From Anaeromassilibacillus sp. An200 (GTDB taxonomy: Bacteria > Bacillota > Clostridia > Oscillospirales > Acutalibacteraceae), in the NCBI RefSeq assembly GCF_002160025.1, contig NZ_NFJU01000004.1, positions 1 to 64,000 on the forward strand: 64,000 bases of DNA, read 5' to 3'. Positions 1-9,620 of this stretch are shown here, one piece after another. A program made the translations under genes and the position numbers. How positions within the stretch are numbered: the first letter of the stretch is position 1; every line of letters begins with the position of its first letter. The notes beneath the pieces were generated by a model. That model saw only the letters and a list, made by a program, of their open reading frames with translations. It was not told the origin of the DNA and searched no databases.

Positions 1-66
1 TGCATTCTTTACCAGCATTTTTATCACCCCAAACTCATTATACCGCATTTTCTCCCTTTATACGAG

Positions 67-97
67 AAAAAGGCCACCAATCGGTGACCTTTTTCGA
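67..97. terminator. Bidirectional terminator-like hairpin
   Basis: An inverted repeat pairs AAAAAGG with CCTTTTT and CACC with GGTG around a short loop, with one mismatch. The A-run on one side and T-run on the other make it a possible intrinsic terminator on either strand. It would close a plus-strand gene lying before the window or the decayed minus-strand gene to its right. Confidence 0.55.
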
Positions 98-104
98 CAG
101 GCTG

Positions 105-135
105 AGCGGCCGCCTGTGGGCGGCCGCTTTTATTT
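105..135. terminator. GC-rich terminator hairpin
   Basis: AGCGGCCGCC (105-114) pairs perfectly with GGCGGCCGCT (119-128), followed by TTTTATTT on the plus strand. It is a strong intrinsic terminator reading rightward and directly abuts the end of the decayed UROD-family gene. Confidence 0.6.
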
Positions 136-137
136 AA

Positions 138-836
138 TTAATAGCTTTGAACCATTTCCATGACGATCTGTTCCCAGCGAATCAGGTTCTGGACGTCATA
201 GCCGGCGGAGCTGATGTCCTTGAGCACCATGTCAAAACTGCACCCGTTCCGCTTGCAGGCGGAGAGGATACGGCCGATCTCCTTGCGCAGCGCATCTTCG
301 TCGAGATGGCCGGAAACCGAAGATGGATTAGGCTTGTTCGCAATCACATAACGATTGCCAATTACCTCCGCGGCGTTGTCGATATCTGCCCACGGCGTGA
401 TGGAAATCTTGCGCAAATGCGGAATTTGCTCGAGAATATCGATCTTTTTGTCGAGCGGTTCACAGCAGCCGTAATAGACCAGTCCAAACGGCTCCATGAT
501 TTTCTTCATATAAGCGATATCAAATTCCTCGTGCATGTCCTTCACACCGAAGCAAAAATCTACGCCATTCCGCGGCCCCAGATCTGACTGCGCTTAACCG
601 GCCCTCCGTCGTATTCGCCGGGCAGCGTACTGTTGAGCGCTGAAGTGCAATGGATTTGAAGCGGATCCATCTCAAACAGCCCAAGCTGTTCCAGCTGCTC
701 ATTCAAACTCTCATAATACTCCGCCATTTTGGACACGATGCGATGCGTATGCTCCGGGCGTTCCACCAAATCGATCAGAAGCGGCCTCCACATAAGCACG
801 GGCAAGTGTTCTTAAAATCTGTACATCCTTTAACAA
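138..836 (-). pseudogene. Decayed uroporphyrinogen decarboxylase (UROD/MtaA)-family gene with internal deletion and frameshift
   Basis: Three pieces of one UROD-like protein can be read on the minus strand in successive frames. From a TTG at 836 behind GAGGTG comes a family-like N-terminus (KDVQILRTLARAYVE). A different frame then carries MWRPLLIDLVERPEHTH to IWGRGMA, ending at a stop near 560. A third frame (from about 545) carries MHEEFDIAYMKKIMEPFGL, YYGCCEPLDKKIDIL and the C-terminus. The family is usually about 350-450 residues and only some 230 remain, so roughly 150 residues between the N-terminal helix and the central part are missing, plus one later frameshift. Intact relatives act on methylated or tetrapyrrole substrates; this copy is unlikely to be functional. 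An assembly or sequencing error is the alternative. Confidence 0.8.
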
Positions 837-1055
837 AAAGGGCACCTCATTTCTTTGAATATCAAATATACTTTATTCTGAATCTTTAATCTTTTATCCT
901 TTCCCTGCTTTTCACACCAACCAAAGCACCTGTGCATATTCTGTTGGAAGAGGGAAAGGACGGAACCGCTAGACACGGCCTGTCCGGGCTACGGCCCTCC
1001 GCGCGTCAAACACGCGGAAACCCGACCAAACCACAACGGAAGGATGGTTTTTGGA

Positions 1056-1724
1056 GTGAAAGTGTATCAATGCTCTCCCGACTGTGGGAGAAACTGCTGC
1101 ATTCCTCCCTGCTGCCCCATTCCCGGCCCGGTAGGTCCCACAGGCCCAACCGGCCCGACAGGGCCAACCGGACCGCAGGGACCCATGGGGCCCATGGGAT
1201 TGATGGGACCGCAGGGTCCCGCTGGTGCTGCTGGAGCCGCGGGTCCTGCGGGAGCGACGGGTGCGACTGGTCCTACCGGTGCCACGGGCGCGACCGGTCC
1301 TGCCGGCGGCCCGGCTGGGCCCACCGGTGCAACAGGTGCGACCGGCGTAACCGGCGCTACAGGTGCCACGGGCGCAACAGGTGCTGACGGCGCGACCGGC
1401 GCCACAGGTGCCACAGGTGCAACAGGCGCTACCGGTGCGACCGGTGCGGATGGTGCCACCGGTGCGACTGGCGCCACCGGCGCGGATGGTGCCACCGGCG
1501 CGGATGGTGCCACCGGCGCCACAGGCGCAACGGGTGCCGATGGTGCCACCGGTGCCACAGGCGCAACAGGAGCTACCGGCGCGACGGGCGCAACCGGCCC
1601 AGTGACGGTGGGAAGTGCCGTTACCAACCTCGCGACTCCGAACAGCGCCACAACAGAAGAAATTGCCACGACGCTGAACAGTTTGCTCGATTCTCTGCGC
1701 GCCGCGGGCATTATTTCCTCCTGA
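1056..1724 (+). CDS. Collagen-like surface/exosporium protein with Gly-X-Thr repeats
   Basis: The roughly 222-residue product has three parts. A short N-terminus carries five cysteines ([15 protein letters not shown]). About 150 residues of uninterrupted Gly-X-Y triplets follow, first [11 protein letters not shown]-type and then [12 protein letters not shown]-type. The last ~40 residues form a non-repetitive tail ([15 protein letters not shown] to [13 protein letters not shown]) resembling the trimerising tails of clostridial BclA-like proteins. No signal peptide is visible, as in spore-surface collagens made in the mother cell. GTG at 1056 is preferred because GGAAGGAT lies ten bases upstream; ATG at 1044 overlaps that site. 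The long reading frames opposite it only mirror the triplet repeat. A spore-surface role is inference. Confidence 0.85.
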   Translation: MKVYQCSPDCGRNCCIPPCCPIPGPVGPTGPTGPTGPTGPQGPMGPMGLMGPQGPAGAAGAAGPAGATGATGPTGATGATGPAGGPAGPTGATGATGVTGATGATGATGADGATGATGATGATGATGATGADGATGATGATGADGATGADGATGATGATGADGATGATGATGATGATGATGPVTVGSAVTNLATPNSATTEEIATTLNSLLDSLRAAGIISS

Positions 1725-1754
1725 TTTTGGGCGTTTTTCCCGCTGATATCTAAG

Positions 1755-1802
1755 AACGGTGCTTTCCCCGGCCGACAGGGCCATGGGAAAGCACCGTTTT
1801 TC
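1755..1802. terminator. Intrinsic terminator, probably bidirectional
   Basis: AACGGTGCTTTCCC (1755-1768) pairs perfectly with GGGAAAGCACCGTT (1785-1798), followed by TTTTT on the plus strand. It lies between the convergent collagen-like gene and the GH50-like gene and can serve both. Confidence 0.85.
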
Positions 1803-1843
1803 ATTTAAAATTTCCACTCCCGGAGCGTATCCGGCATCAGCGG

Positions 1844-3847
1844 TTAATACCCTATCATCGGAATGGATTCCGGCACACGGGAAACCGGAGGCTCTTCTCC
1901 GTTTTTCACGCGGTAAATCCTCTGCGAGCTTTCTTTTACCGCCTCCATCAGCTCAGGGTATGGCTGCATGCAGCAATCCACCAGGCCAATCTGATAGTTT
2001 TCTCCGTCAAAGCGTCCCAGACAGAACTGGTCGTTGTATTGGAACCAATGCGCTCCCACACAGTAAGGATGGGCAGCCGCCTGTTCCACATAATACCGCC
2101 ACATGGCTGCGCGCTCCTCCTGATTCTTTACCCCCTTCAGTCCAGTGGCTGTGGGGCCGCGATCGAGCGCGCCGCTGTGGAATTCCCCGATCAGGATCGG
2201 CAGATCGACTCCGGCGTTCTTGACGAAATCCATTGCCTTCGTGGGATCAAACGCATAGCAGTTGAGGGAAAACACATCGAAATACTCCCAGCCCTGCATC
2301 ATATCGAGGTTATTGGCCTGCGACCAGCGCAAACCAAGATTGAGATGGTTCGGATCCTGTTCCCGGCAGGCCAGAGACGGAACCCGGATATACTCAACAA
2401 TCAGGCGGCGGGAGAATTCCCTCAGATCGGCAGCGGATTGGGGATACCGGTGAGAACAGTCCTCCAGCGGCTGTTCCAGAGCGTCAAAGCCTGTAAACGC
2501 CGTCCCCCAGCTCTGATTGAGCGCGTCGGCCGTTCCGTACTTTTCACGCAGGAAGGCGATCAGCTCTCTGCGGCAGAAGGTCTGCGCCGGATTGCGGAGC
2601 ACCTCATCCGCCACACACAGATTTTCCACAAAGTTAAACTCGGGCTCATTGCGCAGAAAGTAGCCGATCAGCATCCGATCGTCCTTCCAGTCCGCGAGCT
2701 GGCGGGCATAGCGAAGCGAATTTTCCTGATACTCCGGTGAGAACACATCCGGAAAATCGCGGAAAATCAGAGTCTCCGTGATCGGGAAACCGGCAAGCTC
2801 CTGTACATACGGAATTTTGGACGGGGACTCCAGCCGCAGATCGGAAAAATTCCCGCGTGTATTCAGGCCATGGTTCATCAAAAGGCAATGCGCCAGCTCT
2901 TCCCATTTTGCTCTCCACGCACTGCCGTACACACGCTTGAGATTGACAGCCGGGAAATTTACCATCTTGAAATGATCGACCGGCATATACGCCGCCCTTC
3001 TCGAGCTGCCGGTGCGGAAAAATTCCGCATACTCCGGATCGTCCTGCGGCAGCCAGTCAAAGCACTTCTCAAAACCGTCAAAACGGCCGTCCTCTCCGGC
3101 ATTGGTACAGCATGGGCCGAGGGAGAAGAAATCACACCCTGCCGGATCGGTGATATGCCATCTGCCGTCATCCGTCTTGCAGGTGGAGAAAAAGCCGGTT
3201 CCCTCTTTCAGTTTTCTGCCGCTATCTCCTCCCCACTCGTTCCATTCCGGGAAGGGATAAGCGGCCTTCCCTTCCTGCCCGTGGAGAGCGGCTTTGAGCT
3301 CTTCCAGAGAATGGATCTTTCCGGGCCATTCCTTGTCCTTCCACTGGCCGAATTCATCCACCAGTTTCTTCTCCGGCACGGGAAATTCCGTGGGGGCTTC
3401 ATCCGTCGTATAAAAGCCGGAAAAGCGGACCTTCACATCGTGGAAAGCATCTTCCATTCCCAGCTCAAAGCACGCTACCTCCTCACGCCGGACACGCTGT
3501 CCATGCACAACCAGCTTGAGCGTTCCCGGTGTCCGGTTGGTAAAAATCGTGCGGTTATCCAGCAGATCCAAATCCAGACAGATCCTCGTGGCCAGATGGG
3601 GCAGCAGACCAAAACGCATGCCAATGCGCGGTTCCTGTTCCCCCTCCCGGTAGCAGCGGAACATCATAGCGGCGGAATGATCCTCAAGTATCTCCACCTC
3701 ACCGACCAGATACCGCTCCTTCGTTTCCAGAAGCTGCGGGACAGTAATCCCGCCGCCCGCTGCGCCAAGAAGCACCGTGCAGCTGTTCTCCTCCACCTGG
3801 ATCCGGTGGGCATCGCGTTCCTGTGAACGTCTCCAATCAATTTTCAC
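1844..3847 (-). CDS. Clan GH-A glycoside hydrolase, beta-agarase/GH50-like
   Basis: The 667-residue protein lacks a signal peptide and should be cytoplasmic. An N-terminal beta-rich part (about 1-210) precedes a TIM-barrel-like part that begins with the family-type phrase GRWHITDPAGCDFFSLG. Likely acid/base Glu401 or Glu403 sits in RNEPEF and the nucleophile Glu555 in GEFHSG, a GH-A/GH50-like arrangement. GTG at 3847 is chosen as start because GGGAGG lies seven bases upstream; an ATG at 3928 has no such site and lies in the divergent promoter gap. Its neighbour across the gap is a GH35 beta-galactosidase, suggesting galactose-containing oligosaccharides. The exact substrate (agarose-like, porphyran-like or host galactan) cannot be told. 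Confidence 0.75.
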   Translation of the reverse strand: MKIDWRRSQERDAHRIQVEENSCTVLLGAAGGGITVPQLLETKERYLVGEVEILEDHSAAMMFRCYREGEQEPRIGMRFGLLPHLATRICLDLDLLDNRTIFTNRTPGTLKLVVHGQRVRREEVACFELGMEDAFHDVKVRFSGFYTTDEAPTEFPVPEKKLVDEFGQWKDKEWPGKIHSLEELKAALHGQEGKAAYPFPEWNEWGGDSGRKLKEGTGFFSTCKTDDGRWHITDPAGCDFFSLGPCCTNAGEDGRFDGFEKCFDWLPQDDPEYAEFFRTGSSRRAAYMPVDHFKMVNFPAVNLKRVYGSAWRAKWEELAHCLLMNHGLNTRGNFSDLRLESPSKIPYVQELAGFPITETLIFRDFPDVFSPEYQENSLRYARQLADWKDDRMLIGYFLRNEPEFNFVENLCVADEVLRNPAQTFCRRELIAFLREKYGTADALNQSWGTAFTGFDALEQPLEDCSHRYPQSAADLREFSRRLIVEYIRVPSLACREQDPNHLNLGLRWSQANNLDMMQGWEYFDVFSLNCYAFDPTKAMDFVKNAGVDLPILIGEFHSGALDRGPTATGLKGVKNQEERAAMWRYYVEQAAAHPYCVGAHWFQYNDQFCLGRFDGENYQIGLVDCCMQPYPELMEAVKESSQRIYRVKNGEEPPVSRVPESIPMIGY

Positions 3848-4098
3848 TTTGTTTCCTCCCTTCACCCGCCGTGCGGGTATCCTCCCCAGTCTCCGGGGAA
3901 CAGCTTCATTATAGGAATCCAAAAACAAAATGACAAGGCCCTGCTGAAAAAAGCAGAAAAAATAGTGAGATCCATCAAACCGTTAAAGTGGTTCAATACT
4001 ATAAAAAAGCGGGACAATAATGCAAGCATTCGAAAAAATTTTGATGTAAGATGAAGAAAAAAGCGGATCACCCGCATAACCGGAAAGGATCACAGACC
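3848..4098. promoter_or_regulatory. Divergent promoter region between GH50-like and GH35 genes
   Basis: About 250 AT-rich bases separate two divergently transcribed glycosidase genes, each with a clear ribosome site at the edge. Several AT-rich hexamers are present (for example around 3995-4015) but none makes a convincing -35/-10 pair, as would be expected if both genes need an activator. No coding sequence is seen. Confidence 0.4.
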
Positions 4099-5856
4099 AT
4101 GAAACTGCAATACAACAAGGACACCTTTCTGCTTGACGGAAAGCCATTCCGCATTCTTTCAGGCGCCATTCACTATTTCCGCGTCCCAGAAGCCTATTGG
4201 GAGGATCGCCTGCGCAAGCTGCGGGCCTGCGGCTTCAACACCGTGGAAACCTACTGCTGCTGGAACCTGCATGAAAAGCAGGAGGGAAGCTTCGACTTCT
4301 CCGGGATGCTGAATATCCGCCGTTTCCTGGAAACGGCGCAGAATGTGGGCCTGTATGCCATTGTGCGCCCGGGACCGTTCATCTGCGCGGAAATCGACAA
4401 CGGCGGCCTTCCCTACTGGCTGAACCGCTTCCCCATGCGCCTGCGGTGCTCCGATCCGCTCTTTCTGGAAAAAACGCGGACATATTTTGCCCGGCTTTTT
4501 GAGGAGCTTCGTCCCATGCTGGCAGAACAGGGGGGAAATATCCTGGCCCTGCAAATCGAAAACGAGTACGGCAGCTATGGAAATGATGCGGACTACCTGC
4601 GTGCTTTGGCCGGCATGTACCAAGAAAACGGGGCTCAGTGCCTGTTTTTCACCTCAGACGGCCCAACCGACTTTATGCTGACCTCCGGCACGCTCCCCGA
4701 GTATCCGGCCACCTGCAATTTCGGCAGCCGGGGCGCGCGCGCCTGGGAGACGCTGCAAGCCCAGCATCCCGGCCAGCCCTTCCTCTGCACGGAATTCTGG
4801 GATGGCTGGTTTGATCACTGGGGCGAGCAGCACCACACCCGTTCCGCCGCCGACACCGTGGCCGCGATGGAAGAAATCCTTGACCAGAACAACGGGAACG
4901 GAAACATCAGCTTTTACATGTTTCACGGCGGAACCAACTTTGGTTTTACGGCAGGGGCCAACTTTGAGGAGGAATACCAGCCGACCGTGACAAGTTACGA
5001 CTATGACGCGCCGCTGAGCGAATGCGGCGACATGACGGAAAAATATCATCAAATCCGCCAGGCGCTTGAAAAGCGCTACGGAAAGCAGGAAAACCTGCCG
5101 GAAGTGGAGAACTGCCGGAAAGCAGCCTACGGAACCGTTTCGCTGACGGAAAAAGCCGGACTGTTTGAAAATCTTGACGTTCTCTCCTCCCCTGTGCATT
5201 CCCCTCTCCCGCTGACAATGGACGAACTGGGACAGCCTTCCGGCTTTGTTCTCTACTCCACACAGCTGCGCGGCTCCTTTACGGGAGAGCACAAGCTTTC
5301 GCTCGACGGTCTGCACGACCGGGCGCTGATTTATGTGGACGGCGCTCTGCGCGGGATTCAGGAATCCTTCCGTCCTCGCCATGACGATGTTATTCTGTCG
5401 TTTGATCGCGAGCACGCACCCCGGCTGGATCTTCTCGTGGAAAACATGGGGCGCGTCAACTTTGGCCGTCACATTGGAGAGCACAAAGGGCTGACCGGCG
5501 TGCGTGTGGGACAGGTGCATCACAGCGGCTGGGACTGCCGCCCGCTCCCGCTTGATGATCTCTCCGGCCTGCGCTTTGCAGGAGCCGCTCCCGGACAGCC
5601 CACCTTTTACCGGGGCAGCTTTTCCATCCAGGACGAGCCATGCGACACCTTTGTACGGCTGGACGGCTTCACCAAGGGATGCGTGTTCATCAACGGCTTC
5701 CATCTGGGCCGCTACTGGAACGAGCAGGGTCCCCAGAAAACGCTGTATCTGCCCGCCCCGTTCCTGCGCTGTGGGGAAAACAGCCTGATCGTGCTGGAGC
5801 TGGAGGGAACAGACCGCGAATGGATCACCCTCACCGATCACCCTGATCTCGGATAA
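4099..5856 (+). CDS. GH35 beta-galactosidase
   Basis: The 585-residue protein hydrolyses terminal beta-galactose from oligosaccharides. The N-terminal TIM barrel carries hallmark GH35 segments: SGAIHYFRVP, NTVETYCCWNLHE, IVRPGPFICAEIDNGG, acid/base Glu156 in IENEYG and nucleophile Glu232 in CTEFWDGWF. A C-terminal galactose-binding-like beta domain follows, ending with FINGFHLGRYW. There is no signal peptide, so the enzyme works inside the cell. ATG 4099 follows GGAAAGGAT by eight bases; upstream ATG 4051 has no ribosome site. It is divergent from the GH50-like gene, and the next gene is an amidase with its own promoter. Confidence 0.93.
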   Translation: MKLQYNKDTFLLDGKPFRILSGAIHYFRVPEAYWEDRLRKLRACGFNTVETYCCWNLHEKQEGSFDFSGMLNIRRFLETAQNVGLYAIVRPGPFICAEIDNGGLPYWLNRFPMRLRCSDPLFLEKTRTYFARLFEELRPMLAEQGGNILALQIENEYGSYGNDADYLRALAGMYQENGAQCLFFTSDGPTDFMLTSGTLPEYPATCNFGSRGARAWETLQAQHPGQPFLCTEFWDGWFDHWGEQHHTRSAADTVAAMEEILDQNNGNGNISFYMFHGGTNFGFTAGANFEEEYQPTVTSYDYDAPLSECGDMTEKYHQIRQALEKRYGKQENLPEVENCRKAAYGTVSLTEKAGLFENLDVLSSPVHSPLPLTMDELGQPSGFVLYSTQLRGSFTGEHKLSLDGLHDRALIYVDGALRGIQESFRPRHDDVILSFDREHAPRLDLLVENMGRVNFGRHIGEHKGLTGVRVGQVHHSGWDCRPLPLDDLSGLRFAGAAPGQPTFYRGSFSIQDEPCDTFVRLDGFTKGCVFINGFHLGRYWNEQGPQKTLYLPAPFLRCGENSLIVLELEGTDREWITLTDHPDLG

Positions 5857-5901
5857 AGGAGCCTTGGAGCGATCCATGCACCAACCCACAAGAGGCGTAT
5901 C

Positions 5902-5929
5902 TTGCCTTTTTTCACCAAAATGTTATCAT
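5902..5929 (+). promoter_or_regulatory. Putative sigma-A promoter for the nitrilase-family gene
   Basis: TTGCCT and TATCAT are separated by 16 bases, about 40 bases before the gene start. Confidence 0.45.
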
Positions 5930-5969
5930 AATTGCAGCCATTTCTCATAGTAAGGGAGGAACTAACTGC

Positions 5970-6839
5970 ATGAAGGAGTTTCGTGTGGCTCTGCTGCAGC
6001 TTCTGCCCACAGCAACGGCAGAGGGCAATCTGGAAAAGGGAAAGGAAGCCTGCCGGCGCGCCGCGCAGGCAGGGGCTGATCTGGCTCTGTTTCCCGAAAT
6101 GTGGAGCAACGGCTACCGCGTGGAAAACCCGGAACAGCTTGCGGCGGAAGCCATCCGCGCGGACGGGGAATTTGTGACCGCTTTTTCCGATCTGGCACGC
6201 GAGCTTTCCATGGCGATCGGCATCACATTTCTGGAGGAGTATGAGCCCGCGCCCCGCAACGCCCTGCGTGTGTTTGACCGCACGGGAAAACTGGTGCTCT
6301 CCTATGCCAAATGCCACACCTGCGCGTTTGACAGGGAGCGCTTCCTCACACCCGGAAACGCCTTTCCTACCGCCGCGCTCGATACAGGACACGGAGAGGT
6401 ACAGATCGGCGCGATGATCTGCTACGACCGCGAGTTCCCGGAAAGCGCGCGGCTTCTAATGCTGGGCGGGGCGGAAATTCTTCTGGTGCCGAACGCCTGC
6501 CCGATGGAAATCAACCGCATTTCCCAGCTTCGCGCCCGCGCTTACGAAAACATGGTGGGCATTGCCACCGTCAACTATCCCCATGGCCAGCCGGACTGCA
6601 ACGGCCATTCCACCGCCTTTGACGGCATTGCCTACCGTGAGGGGGACCCTGCCAGCCGTGATACGCTGGTTTTGGAGGCAGGCGAAGCAGAAGGCGTATA
6701 TCTTGCCTCCTTCCCTCTCGCGGAGCTTCGCGAATACCGTGCCCAAGAGGTTCACGGCAATGCATGGCGGCGTCCCGCGCTCTACGCACCTCTGCTGTCA
6801 ACCGAAAAGCATCCCCCGTTCCTGCGGGACACACAATAA
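5970..6839 (+). CDS. Carbon-nitrogen hydrolase (nitrilase superfamily)
   Basis: The 289-residue cytoplasmic protein hydrolyses non-peptide C-N bonds of an unknown amide. The nitrilase triad is complete: Glu43 in LFPEMWSNGY, Lys114 in SYAKCHTC and Cys151 in MICYDREFPE. The length and the RAYENMVGIATVN segment fit the N-carbamoylputrescine amidase/omega-amidase branch, but the substrate is not determinable. It starts behind GGGAGG and follows the GH35 gene by about 110 bases containing a candidate promoter. Nothing in the neighbourhood points to polyamine metabolism. Confidence 0.85.
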   Translation: MKEFRVALLQLLPTATAEGNLEKGKEACRRAAQAGADLALFPEMWSNGYRVENPEQLAAEAIRADGEFVTAFSDLARELSMAIGITFLEEYEPAPRNALRVFDRTGKLVLSYAKCHTCAFDRERFLTPGNAFPTAALDTGHGEVQIGAMICYDREFPESARLLMLGGAEILLVPNACPMEINRISQLRARAYENMVGIATVNYPHGQPDCNGHSTAFDGIAYREGDPASRDTLVLEAGEAEGVYLASFPLAELREYRAQEVHGNAWRRPALYAPLLSTEKHPPFLRDTQ

Positions 6840-6975
6840 AAACAGGAATTTTCTGGTTTTCTGCAATTATTTTGCGGAGTGACTGGAACAAACGGGGAAA
6901 ACATGGTAAAATGATGCTATATGAAGAGTTTCCCTGCCCGACAGGCGGAACCGTAAAGAATGGGAGGTATTATTC

Positions 6976-9594
6976 ATGTTCAAAGCAACAGGGCGGCGGC
7001 TTCTGGCTGTGCTGCTGCCTCTGACGGCGCTTCTGTATCTCTTCGCCCCCGGAACGCCGGCCACAGCCGCAAACACCATCCCCACCGTAGTCTTCGTGGG
7101 TGAAGCCGACGTTTCAGCCGGCGGCTACTGGCGAAGCAGCGGTGTGGAGGGCAACCAGGACAATTACAACATTCGCTACGACGCGGCAAGCGGAACGCTG
7201 ACCCTGCGCAACGCTGTAATTTCCGGCACCTCCTCCAACGCCGCGGAGCTGGCCTCTATCTACGCGAACGGTGATCTGAGGATTCAGCTGGAGGGCAACA
7301 GCGTTGTTTCCGGCTCTTCCCGCTCCGGATGGGACTGCTATGGCATTTACGCAGCCGGCAACATCACCGTATCCGGCAGCGGATATCTGCGGATCGCCTC
7401 CGGCTCCTCCAGCGGATACCTGAGCTGCGGTACTTTTGCACAGGGAAGCGTCCAGATCCAGGGCGCCACACTGGATACCTCCGGCGCCTCCTCCCTCAAT
7501 GGAGAAAGCGTGGGCCTTTCCGCCGCACAGGGCCTGACCATTTCCAACGGCACCCTCAAAGCCATCGGCGGCACGGCCAACACCAGCCACGGTGTACGGC
7601 TTGAGGAAGGAGAACTCAATGTCTCCGGCGGTAAGGTGGAAGCCTCCGGCGGCAAAGCCTCTGACGGGGAAAGCGCCGGCATCCATGTTCAGTATGGCGT
7701 CACCCTGTCCAACGGCACGCTCTCCGCATGGGGCGGCCAGTCGGTCAGGGGCCGCAGCGCCGGCATCTGCACACACAACGGCGATGTCACCATCACCAAC
7801 GGCACCCTTTCCGTCTCCGGCGGAACGGCCAAGGAGGAAAGCGATGGTTTCTATGTGGCCAGCGGTGAGTTCCTTCTGAAAAACGGAACGGTAAAAGCTT
7901 CCGCGGATCGTGCTGCCTCCAGCTTCGGCATTGCAGTTGCCAACGGCAGTATGACGATGGAGAAGGGAACTATAGAAGCAACGGGCGGTACCGCCACCCT
8001 GACAGCAAGCGCTGCCGTATACGCCAACGATTCGGTCGTCCTGAACGGAGGCAGCCTCAAAGCCTTTGGCGGATCGGCCACAAAGGGTGAGAGCTACGGT
8101 GTGCATGCACAGGACTCTGTCTCTGTAAACTCTGCGGATGCTTCTCTGGAAGCCTCTGCGGGAGATGCCGTGGATGCAAGCCGCGGTGTCTGTGCTTCCT
8201 CCGGCGGCGTTACCCTTCTCGGAGGCACTCTCAAAGCGTCCGGAGGCCACGTTACATCCCGTACGGGAGAAAGCTGCGGCGTCTGCACTCCCCAGGGAAG
8301 TGTGGAGATGGGAAATCTGCAAAGCACAAATACAAACAACAGCACAAAGGGAATCGCTGTGATGGAAGCCAGAGGCGGCGTATCCTCCGGCAACAGCTAC
8401 GGTGTGCATGCTGCCTTTGATGTCATGGTTCGCGGCGGTACGCTCACCGCTACGAGCAGCAGCTCCTCCGGCAGCGCCGGCATTCACGCCTCCACGATTT
8501 CCCCCGGCTCCGGCAACGGCGGCGTTGTCTACACGGATAAGCTGATGGCCTCCACCGTGGGCGGCTTCCTGCTGTTCACAAACGGCAGAGGCTCTGTTGT
8601 GGGCTCCGTTGAGCTCTCGCAGGATCTGGATATCCCGTCCGGCTCCACGCTGAGCATTGCCAAGGACGGAATGCTGACGGTTGCGGATAATGTTTCCCTG
8701 ACCATCAACGGTGGACTGGAAGTCAACAAGGGCGGTATTTTCGCCAGCGGCGGCAAAACTACCAACAATGGTCTGCTGACCAACAACGGTACCTTTGATA
8801 TCCGCGCAAACACCACCTTCCTCAACAAGGGAACCATCAACAACACTGCCGATATGACAAACGACGGCGATATCACGAACGACACGGGAGCCACCATCTC
8901 GAACAGCGGCACGCTGATCAACAACGGCGCCATCGCGAACAACGGCTCCATCCTGGTGCGCTATGGCAGCGACTTCGACAACAATGGAACCGTGACCAAC
9001 AACGGCTCCCTGAGCAACAGCGGAACCATCGACAACTCCGGTGTAATCAGCGGCACACTTCCGAGCGGCGGCGGCATCGTCAACGGCAACCGTCCGGGCG
9101 GCACTGCTCCTCAGGTATCCTTCATCAGCGATACCACCTCCGACGTGGCGATCAACAACTCTTACCAGTTTCGCATCACCTCCATGACGGGTGCTACCCC
9201 TGTTATGACGCTCAGCAATAACCATTTCCGTGTGGAACTGGCCTCTCAGAGCGGACGCGATTACTACTTCAAGGTATATGTCGTCACGCCCGGCCAGAGT
9301 GCAACTGTATATCTCAACGGCAAAAAGCTTGTCAACGTCACCACCGCACAGTCGGTGATCAGTGACACCACCTCTCCCTTCCAGGTGAAGAAGGGGGCCT
9401 CGTATCAGTTCCGCATTACGGCTGGCAGCATGCCGACCTTTGTGGCCGGTTCTCCGTCGTTCCGTGTGGAGTATGCGGGAAACAGCGGCAGCAACTATTT
9501 CTTCAAGGTGTATGCCATTGGTAATCCCGGAGACGCATGTGGGTTCTATGTCAACAAAGCGCCCACTCCTGTAGCAGTGGGAACTGTTTCCTAA
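6976..9594 (+). CDS. Large secreted beta-helix-like repeat protein
   Basis: The 872-residue product starts with a signal peptide (KATGRRLLAVLLPLTALLYLF, cleavage near ATAA-NT). Residues about 60-560 contain more than ten imperfect repeats of the type 'GV-A--G-V---NGTLKASGG', which look like beta-solenoid coils. About 120 Asn/Gly-rich residues follow (TNNGTLINNG style). The C-terminus has two ~75-residue copies of one domain (ISDTT...YQFRITS...FRVE...YYFKVY; then ISDTT...YQFRITAG...FRVE...YFFKVY). No LPXTG, SLH or transmembrane anchor is visible. It resembles clostridial secreted polysaccharide-binding proteins; adhesion or glycan binding is inference. GGGAGG precedes the ATG and a strong terminator follows. 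Confidence 0.8.
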   Translation: MFKATGRRLLAVLLPLTALLYLFAPGTPATAANTIPTVVFVGEADVSAGGYWRSSGVEGNQDNYNIRYDAASGTLTLRNAVISGTSSNAAELASIYANGDLRIQLEGNSVVSGSSRSGWDCYGIYAAGNITVSGSGYLRIASGSSSGYLSCGTFAQGSVQIQGATLDTSGASSLNGESVGLSAAQGLTISNGTLKAIGGTANTSHGVRLEEGELNVSGGKVEASGGKASDGESAGIHVQYGVTLSNGTLSAWGGQSVRGRSAGICTHNGDVTITNGTLSVSGGTAKEESDGFYVASGEFLLKNGTVKASADRAASSFGIAVANGSMTMEKGTIEATGGTATLTASAAVYANDSVVLNGGSLKAFGGSATKGESYGVHAQDSVSVNSADASLEASAGDAVDASRGVCASSGGVTLLGGTLKASGGHVTSRTGESCGVCTPQGSVEMGNLQSTNTNNSTKGIAVMEARGGVSSGNSYGVHAAFDVMVRGGTLTATSSSSSGSAGIHASTISPGSGNGGVVYTDKLMASTVGGFLLFTNGRGSVVGSVELSQDLDIPSGSTLSIAKDGMLTVADNVSLTINGGLEVNKGGIFASGGKTTNNGLLTNNGTFDIRANTTFLNKGTINNTADMTNDGDITNDTGATISNSGTLINNGAIANNGSILVRYGSDFDNNGTVTNNGSLSNSGTIDNSGVISGTLPSGGGIVNGNRPGGTAPQVSFISDTTSDVAINNSYQFRITSMTGATPVMTLSNNHFRVELASQSGRDYYFKVYVVTPGQSATVYLNGKKLVNVTTAQSVISDTTSPFQVKKGASYQFRITAGSMPTFVAGSPSFRVEYAGNSGSNYFFKVYAIGNPGDACGFYVNKAPTPVAVGTVS

Positions 9595-9620
9595 AGCCTG
9601 ACTGATACAAAACCAAGTCA

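Noticed and set aside
969-1817. Long open frames opposite and alongside the collagen-like gene, and CRISPR-like periodicity
   Set aside because: The period is nine bases with Gly-X-Y codon logic and no spacer structure; the opposite frames (VAPVAPVAP-type) are mirrors of the triplet repeat.
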